The position numbers and the translations under genes are program-made. From NCBI RefSeq assembly GCF_000186225.1, contig NC_014933.1, positions 124,001-188,000 of the forward strand: DNA of 64,000 nucleotides, read 5' to 3'. This document shows, in pieces, positions 57,001 through 64,000 of this stretch. The stretch is from Bacteroides helcogenes P 36-108 (GTDB lineage Bacteria; Bacteroidota; Bacteroidia; Bacteroidales; Bacteroidaceae). The notes beneath the pieces were generated by a model. That model made no database searches. It was given only the letters and a program-made list of their open reading frames with translations, and was not told where the DNA came from. The number at the start of each line of letters is the position of its first letter. Position 1 is the stretch's first letter.

Positions 57001-57889
57001 TCCAAAAGTCACGGTTGTAGGCGTTGAGGTGTCCTTGGTAGAAACCGAATTTGGGTATCAGTACCGGATGTCCCGTCAGTTGATAAAAATCGTTCAGCAA
57101 GGATATGAAACCATTATCCACCATGACAAAAACATCCAGATAATCTGTCTGATGGGACAATTTCACGACACCTTTTTCTTCACATCCGAAGTCATAGACG
57201 CCTCTTTTAAAGGTATGCCACAGAATGCCATAGCCATTTGTTGACCAATAAAACGGGTTAGGTGATGCTACACCCCCGTCAGTCCAGCTATTCTGATTCT
57301 CAATGGAAATCACTTTACCTTTATGGGAAAAACGTCCGTTCTGCACACCGCCACCGTAGAAGTACTCTTGCGGATTTTCTTTCAGTTTCAAGACAACTCT
57401 TTCCTTATCGAAAAAGACGGCTTCAAACTCTTCCAGCACAACAGCACCAGTTTCCAGATTAGTAACTTTCATCAAAGTGCTGCTCTTGCTCCATTCCACT
57501 TTTATTTTTCCGGTAAGGATGCTCACCGAGCCAACCTCATCCTTCACATCCAACAAAGTCAATGATTTACGTGGCTGATCCACCAGAATTTTTGCCTCGG
57601 GCTTTGCCTCTGGATTGCGGAGTATGCCACCATTATTGTCTTGAAACATACGGAAAATATTTTCTCCATAAAAATCAAGAGTCATACGCTGATGATTTGA
57701 AAATAAAACTTCAACAGTAGTGGGATTGATTTTTACAATGCTCACAAGCCGAGGAAGTTGTTGTGTTACCACAACCGAACTCTTCTCTCCACATACAGCT
57801 TGTGTTGCCCAATAAGGGGAGAGGAAAAGCAAAATGAGAGCGAACGGAATCACCCTCCACCCCCTTGAATCATAAAACAATTTGTTCAT
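54029..57889 (-). CDS. Multidomain GH31 glycosidase with fn3, F5/8C, dockerin-like and cohesin-like domains
   Basis: This 1286-residue exported enzyme has a GH31 N-domain and a TIM barrel of the retaining alpha-glycosidase family. D427 in VLKTDVAWVG is the likely nucleophile and D479 in GIWSGDQTGG the acid/base. Then come the C-terminal beta domains including DUF5110, an fn3 (about 860-945, ETTYDFKIRAVNKEGWSEWS), and an F5/8-type carbohydrate-binding domain (about 960-1095). A dockerin-like pair of calcium loops (GDINNDKFVDENDLTSY and GDLNRNGLIDAYDISV) and a final cohesin-like domain (about 1166-1286) follow. The KTD motif and 52-residue Asp spacing resemble, as I recall, the GH31 alpha-N-acetylgalactosaminidases rather than alpha-glucosidases, and GH109 lies next door. 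The GH31 family call is firm; the substrate is not. Confidence 0.88.
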   Translation of the reverse strand: MNKLFYDSRGWRVIPFALILLFLSPYWATQAVCGEKSSVVVTQQLPRLVSIVKINPTTVEVLFSNHQRMTLDFYGENIFRMFQDNNGGILRNPEAKPEAKILVDQPRKSLTLLDVKDEVGSVSILTGKIKVEWSKSSTLMKVTNLETGAVVLEEFEAVFFDKERVVLKLKENPQEYFYGGGVQNGRFSHKGKVISIENQNSWTDGGVASPNPFYWSTNGYGILWHTFKRGVYDFGCEEKGVVKLSHQTDYLDVFVMVDNGFISLLNDFYQLTGHPVLIPKFGFYQGHLNAYNRDFWKEDANGISFEDGKRYKESQKDNGGIKESLNGENNNYQFSARAVIDRYKNHDMPLGWLLPNDGYGAGYGQAEALDGNIQNLKNLTTYAHRNGVEIGLWTQSDLHPKAGISALLQRDIVKEVRDAGVRVLKTDVAWVGAGYSFGLNGITDVAQIMTYYGNNARPFIISLDGWAGTQRYAGIWSGDQTGGTWEYIRFHIPTYIGSGLSGNPNICSDMDGIFGGKNLAVNIRDFQWKTFTPMQLNMDGWGANEKYPHALGEPATSINRWYLKLKSEIMPYAYSIAKESINGLPMIRAMFLEYPNPYTLGKATQYQFLYGPYFLIAPVYQETKPDGQGNDIRNGIYLPEGEWVDYFSGEIYQGGRVINNYAAPLWKLPVFVKNGAIIPMISPNNNVQEADKGLRIYELYPYGQSSFTEYDDDGTTEAYRSGEAVTTLIESTVGVKGDVTVTIHPVKGNFSGFVKEKATEFRINVTGRPEKVSAILGRNKMKLTEVGSMDEFLQKENVYFYNATPDLNKFATKGSEFEKEVITKNPQLFVKLAVTDITANRTVLKIDGFIFAPTDNSKVMSGSLFAPKAQVTEENATAYTLKPTWNKVNNADYYEIEFNGMNYSTIKDTELLFEDLNVETTYDFKIRAVNKEGWSEWSAFSATTKKDPLEFAIRGITGETTATNQGRSLRRLFDFEEGELWHTEYNKKSVPFELIMDLKSINKIDKFHYLPRENAGNGTILRGTVFYSMDKENWTEAGAFEWKRNNEVKVFAFAQSPTARFIKINVVDAVGDYGSGQEIYVFKVPGTESYLPGDINNDKFVDENDLTSYVNYTGLRQGDADFEGYISNGDLNRNGLIDAYDISVVATQLEGGADGVRGETVDGDISISTAKRSYIKDETVEVLVKGSGLRFVNAISFALPYNPVDYEFIGVQSLGMKQMENLTYDRLHTNGIKSLYPTFVNIGEHEALEGNCDLFVIKLKARRNVKFDLKVIDGFLVDKNLSVRHF

Positions 57890-57940
57890 ACTATAATTTA
57901 AATTTACAGGTTAGAGATTGATTTACATAAATTTTCGCAT

Positions 57941-57948
57941 CAAAGATA
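57941..57948 (-). promoter_or_regulatory. Possible -7 element of the GH31 gene
   Basis: On the minus strand this reads TATCTTTG, an exact TAnnTTTG, 52 bp before the GH31 start codon. No -33 element is visible. It lies in the 245-bp gap after susD, the longest gap inside locus C, which otherwise shows nothing clear. Confidence 0.42.
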
Positions 57949-58134
57949 TTACATTCTAAGGATTTTAAATAATGCCATCTAAATAAAACACTTGAATTTC
58001 ACAGTATTTGACCATTGAAAGTAAGAAAGGAGGCGACTTTACATAAAAAGGGCTTACCCACTATATTTCCATGAAACAAAGCAAGTAAGTCCTCTTACAT
58101 TTATTGATTTAGATTAGTTAGATAGAATGCGGTT

Positions 58135-59973
58135 TTAGTTGTGCGTCGGGTTCTGCGTCAATGTTCCCGGATATGAATTTATTGCATCTTGCGGAATGTA
58201 ATAAACAACACGATAATCTGTAGCGGGAATGTCTTCAAGCTGACTTTGCGGTCCGGGATAGCGGCGCACCAATGGGTCACCATTGCGGAATACATCGTAA
58301 CTGCGTTCTGCCTGATAGGCCAACTCCAACTGCCGTTCCTTGTCAATACGTGTCTTGGCATTGCTTGCATCCAAAGAGGCATATCCACCACCTACAATGG
58401 CACGGTTACGAATCAGATTCAGGTCAGCAAGCGCTTCCGCATACTTACCTTGCTTGGCATAAGCCTCAGCACGGTTCAGATAGATTTCGCTCAAACGGGA
58501 GATGATGGGAGAATGCAAATGAGAATCCTCACCTTCACGAGAACACTTCGTGATATAGAACTGCGGATAAACACGGTTCAAAGAAATGAAGTAATCTTCA
58601 ATACCCGTCAAGTCAGTAAGTACATTGGTAACGTTTGTACCGACATTGTAATTAAGTATCTTGAAACGACCCTGTTCCAAATCTACCACTTCCAGTTCAT
58701 ACTTATTGTCCTTGGTAACGGTATTCCCCGCAGCATCCTTCAAGGCTTCCAACTTGTTAGCGTCATCTGCCTTTACCTTATACTGCGTCACATTCTTTTC
58801 TACCGCATAATACTTGCCATTTTCTTCCACGAAGTTGGCTTGTACATAATTGTATCCGGTCAGTTTATCCATAGAGACATTCACCTCCAACGGCAGCGTC
58901 GGTTTGATGAAGCGGAACACTTCCGTTTTGGCATCATCGTAAGTAGGCTCAATGAAAGCAGCACGGGCATCCACCATCTTATAATGATCTTCACGCCAAT
59001 CGTTGCGTCCTGTCTCATTCAGCAAGTCGATGTATTTGGCACTGGCGTACATTTCGCCCCAGCCCATGCCGCCAATGTTGGCATACATACCGCCTACACC
59101 ATAATAGTGGTCATAACCGGAGTATTCGGACGCTACACGTTTGATGGCAAAAATCGTCTCTTTATTGTCTTCCGGCACAAATGTGTTGTACTTCATGAAG
59201 TCCGAACGGGACAGCAAAGAGTATTTACCAGAATTGATGACTTGCGTAGCAAAGTAAATTGCAGAATCCGCATAGTTCGTATTAGGATTCTCGTATGTGC
59301 CGCTCATATACAAATAAACACGTGAAAGCATGGCTTGCGCAGCTTCCTTCGATGCAAAGATTGCACTATTGTTTATAGTCATCATATCTGCCGCCTTGCG
59401 CAAGTCAGTGATGGCTTGGGCATAAGTTTGCTTTACAGTAGCACGGTCGGGCAGATTGAGATTACTGATATCAGAAGGAGTGCCGTTTACGATGGGCACA
59501 CCAAGATTGGTTTCAGGATTCTGCGCATAAGGACGGCCGTAAGCACGGCAAAGGTAGAAATAGAGCATGCCACGGATATAGTAGCATTCACCCAATTTGT
59601 TGTCCACCTCATCACTTTGTCCTTCGTCTATCATATTGATGATATTGGAACTCTGGGCAATGGCTTTATAGCTGTAGTCCCAGAAATTCTGCAAACGGTA
59701 ATTCTGCGGCGTGCGGCTGAATGAGATGAATTCATAGAAAGCATCGGTAGATGAGCCACGAATCATCATGTTATCACCGGCATATTCACCACAACGGTGC
59801 ATGGGGTCAGCCCAATGTTTGAGCTGTGCATAACAGCCGTTCAACAAAGATTCAAGCGAAGAGTTAGGATCTGAGGCAACATCCTCTGCCGCCATAGAGC
59901 CGTAAGGCAGGCGGTCAATGTCACAAGCCGTGAACGATACGACCGCCAATATGATAAGAATTATTTTTTTCAT
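58135..59973 (-). CDS. SusD-like outer-membrane glycan-binding lipoprotein (locus C)
   Basis: This is a 612-residue SusD/RagB lipoprotein with lipobox FTAC (C17). N-terminal helices show GECYYIRGMLYFYLCRAYGR and the SusD motif GVPIVNGTPSD. An insertion in the middle (about 370-440) is rich in Lys, Asp and Val. The C-terminus carries LSEIYLNRAEAYAKQGKYAE, RQLELAYQAERSYDVFRNGD and the terminal segment ending NPTHN. It follows susC by 15 bp and is 245 bp before GH31. It would bind the glycan or oligosaccharide taken up by the partner transporter. Confidence 0.95.
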   Translation of the reverse strand: MKKIILIILAVVSFTACDIDRLPYGSMAAEDVASDPNSSLESLLNGCYAQLKHWADPMHRCGEYAGDNMMIRGSSTDAFYEFISFSRTPQNYRLQNFWDYSYKAIAQSSNIINMIDEGQSDEVDNKLGECYYIRGMLYFYLCRAYGRPYAQNPETNLGVPIVNGTPSDISNLNLPDRATVKQTYAQAITDLRKAADMMTINNSAIFASKEAAQAMLSRVYLYMSGTYENPNTNYADSAIYFATQVINSGKYSLLSRSDFMKYNTFVPEDNKETIFAIKRVASEYSGYDHYYGVGGMYANIGGMGWGEMYASAKYIDLLNETGRNDWREDHYKMVDARAAFIEPTYDDAKTEVFRFIKPTLPLEVNVSMDKLTGYNYVQANFVEENGKYYAVEKNVTQYKVKADDANKLEALKDAAGNTVTKDNKYELEVVDLEQGRFKILNYNVGTNVTNVLTDLTGIEDYFISLNRVYPQFYITKCSREGEDSHLHSPIISRLSEIYLNRAEAYAKQGKYAEALADLNLIRNRAIVGGGYASLDASNAKTRIDKERQLELAYQAERSYDVFRNGDPLVRRYPGPQSQLEDIPATDYRVVYYIPQDAINSYPGTLTQNPTHN

Positions 59974-59988
59974 ATATCTGTCTCCTTA

Positions 59989-62900
59989 TTAGAATGTGAG
60001 ATTAATACCAAACATATATTTCCGTACAGACGGATAAACAGAAGGTCCTGTAGTTCCCATTACAGCGCCATCACTTGCCGGAAGTTCCGGGTCAACACCT
60101 GAATAGCCCGTGAATGTCAGCAAGTTCTCACCCGTAAAGAAGATACGCATATTCTGAATGTAATATTGGGGCAACTTCAGGTTATAACCTATGCTGACAG
60201 AACGCAATTTCAAGAAGTCATTGCTTTCAATGTAGCGGGATGACATCTTGTTAGAATTACTCTTGTTATTGTAAGAAGCTACCGGATGAGTTGCTATATC
60301 TCCCGCTTTCTCCCAACGCGTCCAACCATCTTTCAACTTCATCTGGTTACGGTCAGTATACGTACCATCCGAATCATATTCCTGACGAGAATAGTTATAG
60401 ATATGTCCACCCAATGAATAACCAAATACGGCATTGAAATCGATGTCTTTCCATCTCAAGGCTGTAGAAAATCCACCAAAAATCTTAGGATTGGCAGTAC
60501 CGCACTTACGGTAAGCGGCATCCGCGTATGCACTGGTCTTATTACCATCGGCATCATACCATTGCGGTGCACCATTTTCCGGATTTACGCCAGCCCATTC
60601 CGGCATCCAATACGTATCGATAGGAGTCCCTACTTCCAAAACCCGCTGTGCACTGCCTGCAATGCCGGAACCATCACCAATAACCAATCTTGCAGTACTG
60701 GTTGTACCATCAGCGGCACGAGTCTGATAAAGATCTTTCAGTTGATTCTTATTGTGTCCCAAATTACCATCAATACTCCATAACCAGTCTTTGGTACGGA
60801 TGATATCACCGCCAATAGAGAACTCAAAACCTTTGTTTTCCATCTTACCTACATTTCTGTAAATGCTTGTAACACCAGTCAGACCTGAAACGGGCACTGC
60901 ATACAGAATGTTGTCCGTATTCTTTGTGTACCAATCAAAAGTGAAGCGGAAACGTTCTTCCCACATGGACAAGTCCAAGCCTACACCGATAGTCCTTGTT
61001 TCTTCCCAAGTCAGATCTTTGTTTCCAATCTGGCTAATCAAGGCACCAGGAACACCGTCGTAGCTATAGCTGGAAGAAACAGAATAGAGGTCATATTGCG
61101 GATAAAGAGCATCCGGGCGATTACCAACAGTACCATAAGAGACACGAAGTTTCAAGTTATTAACAAAATCCCATTTGAACCATTCTTCACGATTGACATT
61201 CCAACCAGCACTGATAGAAAAGAAATTACCCCATTTATTATTGTCTCCGAAGTTAGAAGCACCGTCATGACGCAAAGAAGCTTCTACTAAATACTTGTTG
61301 TCGTAGCTGTAATTCCCCTTTAAGAAGTAAGAATCCACTGCCCATTCGGAAATTCCACCTTTGGCTTTTTCAGCCAATGCTGTTGCATTCAATACCTCAA
61401 AGCCTGAAATCAGACCTGTCCCATAAGCATCAAGTGTCTTGCTCCAATAGTCCTTGAACTCATGTGCAGCCAATGCTTGCACCGAGTGTTTGTTAAAGTT
61501 CTTGCTGAATCGCAAAATTTGATCGGTAAAGCGACGCGCTACTTCCCATCTATAGTCAGTGACGCGTCCTTGTACACTTTCACCACCACTGGAACGGGGG
61601 GCTGTATAGGACTCGCTTGCATAAGAAATGTACTTATAGCTATTTATAGAAGAGAAGGTCAGCCAATCAGTCAATTTGATGTCAAAATCAAAATTACCCA
61701 TGAATTCCAAGTAACGGGAGCTGGACTTATCGCCATAGCTAAGGTCAAGCAAGTAATTGGTTGCCGTATTGTTTACCCAACCGGAATTACGATGTGGCAC
61801 TAAACCACCATTTTCATCGTAAGGACTGTCCCAAGGGAACATGGAATACATGGCTCCTACACTGTATTGCGTATCGTTGATGTCACGACGTGCGCCGGAC
61901 AATGAAGGCTTTACCGTCAACCACTTGTACGGTTTATAAGCGGTCTTCGCACGGAAATTATAGCGCGTATAGTCATATCCCTTGACTGCACCCTTTTCAT
62001 CATATACACCGACAGAAACAAAAGAATTCAGTTTCTCGTTTCCGCCCTGCAAAGATACATTATAGTCTTGTGTAAAGCCTGTCTTGGTAGCTAAATCCCA
62101 CCAACTGAAATTACTGTTACGCAAATCAGAACTCCAACGCGGGAAGCTGATGTCACCTGAATTGGAGAAGTTACTGTACAAGTCATAAAGCTCCGCACCG
62201 TTCATCATCTCCAGCTTACCGTTGTTCAGGCTACTGATACCCATTTTGGCGGAAATATTGACGCTCATCTTGTCGGTCTTGCCACTCTTGGTAGTGACAA
62301 CAATTACACCATTGGCACCTTCCGAACCGTAGATAGCGGTAGAAGAAGCATCTTTCAGGATGGTCATAGTCTCGATGTCATTCGGATTCAACTGTCCGGC
62401 ATCCGAACCTACAATCACACCGTCGATAACCCACAACGGAGAAGTTGTACCATTCAGAGTTACTTGTCCGCGGATGACTACTGCGCCCGAAGCACCCGGC
62501 TGACCTGAACCCGGAGCAACATATACACCTGCTACCTTACCATTCAGCATATTTTCTACAGAAGGAGTAGTGATGTCTTTCAGTTTTCCGCTACTTACAG
62601 TCTGCATCGCACCCGTCAAGCTTTCCTTCTTCTGCACGCCATAGCCCACAACAACAACTTCATCCAGTGCTTGAGCGTCAGGAAGTAGCTTCACTATCAA
62701 TTTTTCTCCTGCTTTCACGACATGTTCTTGTGATACATATCCGATAAAAGATACTACCAATGCAGAACCTTGAGGAACGTCCAGCGTGAATTTACCGTCC
62801 AAATCGGTCACTGCCCCAATTCCGGCATTGCCTTTTACAACAACATTAGCGCCGGGAATTGTTTCCCCATTTTCGTCAACAACCTGGCCTGTTACTTTGA

Positions 62901-63297
62901 TGATAGCATTTTGTTGAGGCTGAGGAACAGCAATCGGAGCTTTTTTTGCCACTGTAATCTGACGGGCATTGATTTTATACTCCAGATTCGTTGCAGAAGA
63001 GAGTTCATTCAGAATCTCCTTTACCGCTTTCCCGTTCGTGTTAACGGAAACTTTTTTTTCTAATTCCGACAAAACATTGTTGGAGTACAGAACGACATAA
63101 TTACTGTTACGTTCGATGTAGCCAAGCACCTGCTTCACTGTCTGTGTTATTGCCACTCTTTGTTCATTCTCTGAACCGCGGTAGTCTGCGGCATGAAGGG
63201 GGAACAAACTTCCCTCCATTGCTAAAAAAACACCTAATAATAGATAAATAGGCATAAAACAGCCATTTATCCATCCAATAGTCATCTTTTTTTTCAT
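59989..63297 (-). CDS. SusC-like TonB-dependent transporter with STN domain (locus C)
   Basis: This is an 1102-residue SusC/RagA transporter. After the signal peptide an STN domain lies at about 50-115 (VLGYIERNSNYVVLYSNNVL), so this pair signals through the FecR encoded upstream. A CarboxypepD_reg domain (GQVVDENGETIPGANVVVKG), TonB box region DEVVVVGYGVQKKESLTGAM, plug (DASSTAIYGSEGANGVIVVT) and beta barrel ending FGINLTF follow. It lies 173 bp after fecR; that gap contains a hairpin with a T-run on the opposite strand. SusD, GH31 and GH109 lie downstream. Confidence 0.95.
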   Translation of the reverse strand: MKKKMTIGWINGCFMPIYLLLGVFLAMEGSLFPLHAADYRGSENEQRVAITQTVKQVLGYIERNSNYVVLYSNNVLSELEKKVSVNTNGKAVKEILNELSSATNLEYKINARQITVAKKAPIAVPQPQQNAIIKVTGQVVDENGETIPGANVVVKGNAGIGAVTDLDGKFTLDVPQGSALVVSFIGYVSQEHVVKAGEKLIVKLLPDAQALDEVVVVGYGVQKKESLTGAMQTVSSGKLKDITTPSVENMLNGKVAGVYVAPGSGQPGASGAVVIRGQVTLNGTTSPLWVIDGVIVGSDAGQLNPNDIETMTILKDASSTAIYGSEGANGVIVVTTKSGKTDKMSVNISAKMGISSLNNGKLEMMNGAELYDLYSNFSNSGDISFPRWSSDLRNSNFSWWDLATKTGFTQDYNVSLQGGNEKLNSFVSVGVYDEKGAVKGYDYTRYNFRAKTAYKPYKWLTVKPSLSGARRDINDTQYSVGAMYSMFPWDSPYDENGGLVPHRNSGWVNNTATNYLLDLSYGDKSSSRYLEFMGNFDFDIKLTDWLTFSSINSYKYISYASESYTAPRSSGGESVQGRVTDYRWEVARRFTDQILRFSKNFNKHSVQALAAHEFKDYWSKTLDAYGTGLISGFEVLNATALAEKAKGGISEWAVDSYFLKGNYSYDNKYLVEASLRHDGASNFGDNNKWGNFFSISAGWNVNREEWFKWDFVNNLKLRVSYGTVGNRPDALYPQYDLYSVSSSYSYDGVPGALISQIGNKDLTWEETRTIGVGLDLSMWEERFRFTFDWYTKNTDNILYAVPVSGLTGVTSIYRNVGKMENKGFEFSIGGDIIRTKDWLWSIDGNLGHNKNQLKDLYQTRAADGTTSTARLVIGDGSGIAGSAQRVLEVGTPIDTYWMPEWAGVNPENGAPQWYDADGNKTSAYADAAYRKCGTANPKIFGGFSTALRWKDIDFNAVFGYSLGGHIYNYSRQEYDSDGTYTDRNQMKLKDGWTRWEKAGDIATHPVASYNNKSNSNKMSSRYIESNDFLKLRSVSIGYNLKLPQYYIQNMRIFFTGENLLTFTGYSGVDPELPASDGAVMGTTGPSVYPSVRKYMFGINLTF

Positions 63298-63350
63298 ACT
63301 TTCGTAATGATTTTGGTTACTAAATAAAATGAATTTATTGAAATCAATTC

Positions 63351-63390
63351 CAGTCGGACAATATCGCGAGTAATGTCCGACTGTTTTTTC
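63351..63390 (+). terminator. Terminator-like hairpin opposite susC (possible antisense RNA end)
   Basis: A perfect 10-bp stem (CAGTCGGACA, 63351-63360, with TGTCCGACTG, 63374-63383) has a 13-nt loop and is followed on the plus strand by TTTTTT and then TCTCTTTT. All genes nearby read on the minus strand, so this terminator has no known gene. A weak -7 match (TGATTTTG, 63308-63315) lies upstream, which would give an RNA of roughly 65-70 nt overlapping the susC leader. On the minus strand the same hairpin sits in the susC leader without a U-run. Confidence 0.6.
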
Positions 63391-63470
63391 TCTTTTGAAA
63401 GGTTGTTTTACGTTTGCTTTTTCTGTTGCTTCATTTTCTTACAATTTTAAGGTTAACAATATGTTTTTCT

Positions 63471-64000
63471 TTAAATGCTGTCTATATAAACCGCATCTTT
63501 TCGAGAAGCGAATGCCAACGGCAAGGTCTGTCTAATCGATTCCAGCACCGCATCCAATTCTTCGTTCAAATAAAGTTTTCCAAAGAAAGGAATATCCGTT
63601 ATGGAAGGATGGCAAACTATCAACTGCCCGTAATATTCCGTAAGATACTGAAGTACCTCTTTCAAAGGTTTCCCGTTCAGCACCCATACGCCATCCACCC
63701 AATGAATATAATCAAGCGCATTTACTTTCTCTTTCTTCGAAATGCCTGCCTGATTCAACTCCACCCGTTCATTGGGCTGCATCTTTATATGTTTTTCCTG
63801 ATGATCCTTTACATCAACAACTCCCTCGACCAAAACCACATCTGCATGCGTACTGCCTTTACGAGCAGCTACATTGAAAGATGTACCCAGCACTTCTACT
63901 TCAAAGGCAGAAGTACCAACCACAAAAGGTTTCTTCTCATCGCGCGCCACCTTCAGATAGACTTCACCTTCTACAAAAATTTGCCTTTTCTTACCCTTGA
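63471..64000 (-). CDS. FecR-type anti-sigma factor, C-terminal part (5' end outside window)
   Basis: This is the periplasmic half of a FecR-family anti-sigma factor. The frame stays open to the right edge; the translated edge ends in IFVEGEVYLKVARD, so the start, sigma-binding domain and membrane segment lie outside the window. A GTG at 63948-63950 is internal. The visible part has the FecR core (FEVEVLGTSFNVAARKGSTH, VVLVEGVVDVKD, QPNERVELNQAGISK) and a C-terminal DUF4974 segment (PLKEVLQYLTEYYGQLIVC). Together with the STN-type SusC it implies an ECF sigma gene just outside the window, as in locus B. Confidence 0.93.
   Translation of the reverse strand, partial: KGKKRQIFVEGEVYLKVARDEKKPFVVGTSAFEVEVLGTSFNVAARKGSTHADVVLVEGVVDVKDHQEKHIKMQPNERVELNQAGISKKEKVNALDYIHWVDGVWVLNGKPLKEVLQYLTEYYGQLIVCHPSITDIPFFGKLYLNEELDAVLESIRQTLPLAFASRKDAVYIDSI

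Noticed and set aside
58189..59325. A 378-codon open frame antisense to susD of locus C
   Set aside because: The sense frame is a full SusD protein; the antisense frame is low in expected protein features and has no promoter.

Overview
The window looks like a chromosomal segment of a human-gut Bacteroides species. Evidence: three SusC/SusD pairs, a one-protein hybrid two-component regulator, ECF-sigma/FecR pairs, S-type sulfatases, a Bacteroidales type V (Mfa/Fim) pilus operon, almost no Shine-Dalgarno sites, and many promoters of the Bacteroides form TTTG-N19/20-TAnnTTTG. I do not commit to a species.

Layout. 1-2250 (+): the 3' end of nadK, then a secreted GH20 beta-hexosaminidase. 2388-16760 (-): polysaccharide utilization locus A, with SusC, SusD, a heparinase II/III-superfamily lyase, a GH88 unsaturated glucuronyl hydrolase, a GH2 glycosidase and the HTCS regulator. 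This set suits a uronic-acid glycan such as a glycosaminoglycan. 16878-27008 (-): locus B, with ECF sigma, FecR anti-sigma, SusC (with STN domain), SusD and two sulfatases. 27039-31329 (-): a tricorn-like S41 peptidase and malate dehydrogenase. 31797-37861 (+): a coiled-coil membrane protein, then a TolC/HlyD/ABC-2 permease/ABC-2 permease efflux operon with no ATPase gene nearby. 37881-49852 (-): an eight-gene type V pilus operon. 49933-51203: an invertible promoter segment and its neighbouring tyrosine recombinase. 51412-51849 (-): a bactofilin. 52369-64000 (-): locus C, with FecR (cut by the window edge), SusC (with STN), SusD, a large multidomain GH31 and a GH109, possibly two alpha-N-acetylgalactosaminidases acting on mucin-type O-glycans.

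The main finding is the switch at 49939-50233. Two 21-bp perfect inverted repeats, each centred on GTTAC-N7-GTAAC, bound 253 bp that carry one consensus promoter (TTTG-N19-TAACTTTG). That promoter points right, away from the pilus genes, and no leftward consensus promoter lies between the recombinase gene and the major pilin. As assembled, the pilus operon therefore looks OFF, and inversion would place the promoter directly upstream of it. The long 17-bp hairpin at the operon-proximal repeat exists only in the OFF orientation, because half of each arm moves with the segment. Other points of interest are a terminator-like hairpin on the strand opposite susC in locus C (a candidate antisense RNA), intercistronic hairpins in the pilus operon, and an inverted plus tandem repeat cluster upstream of mdh.
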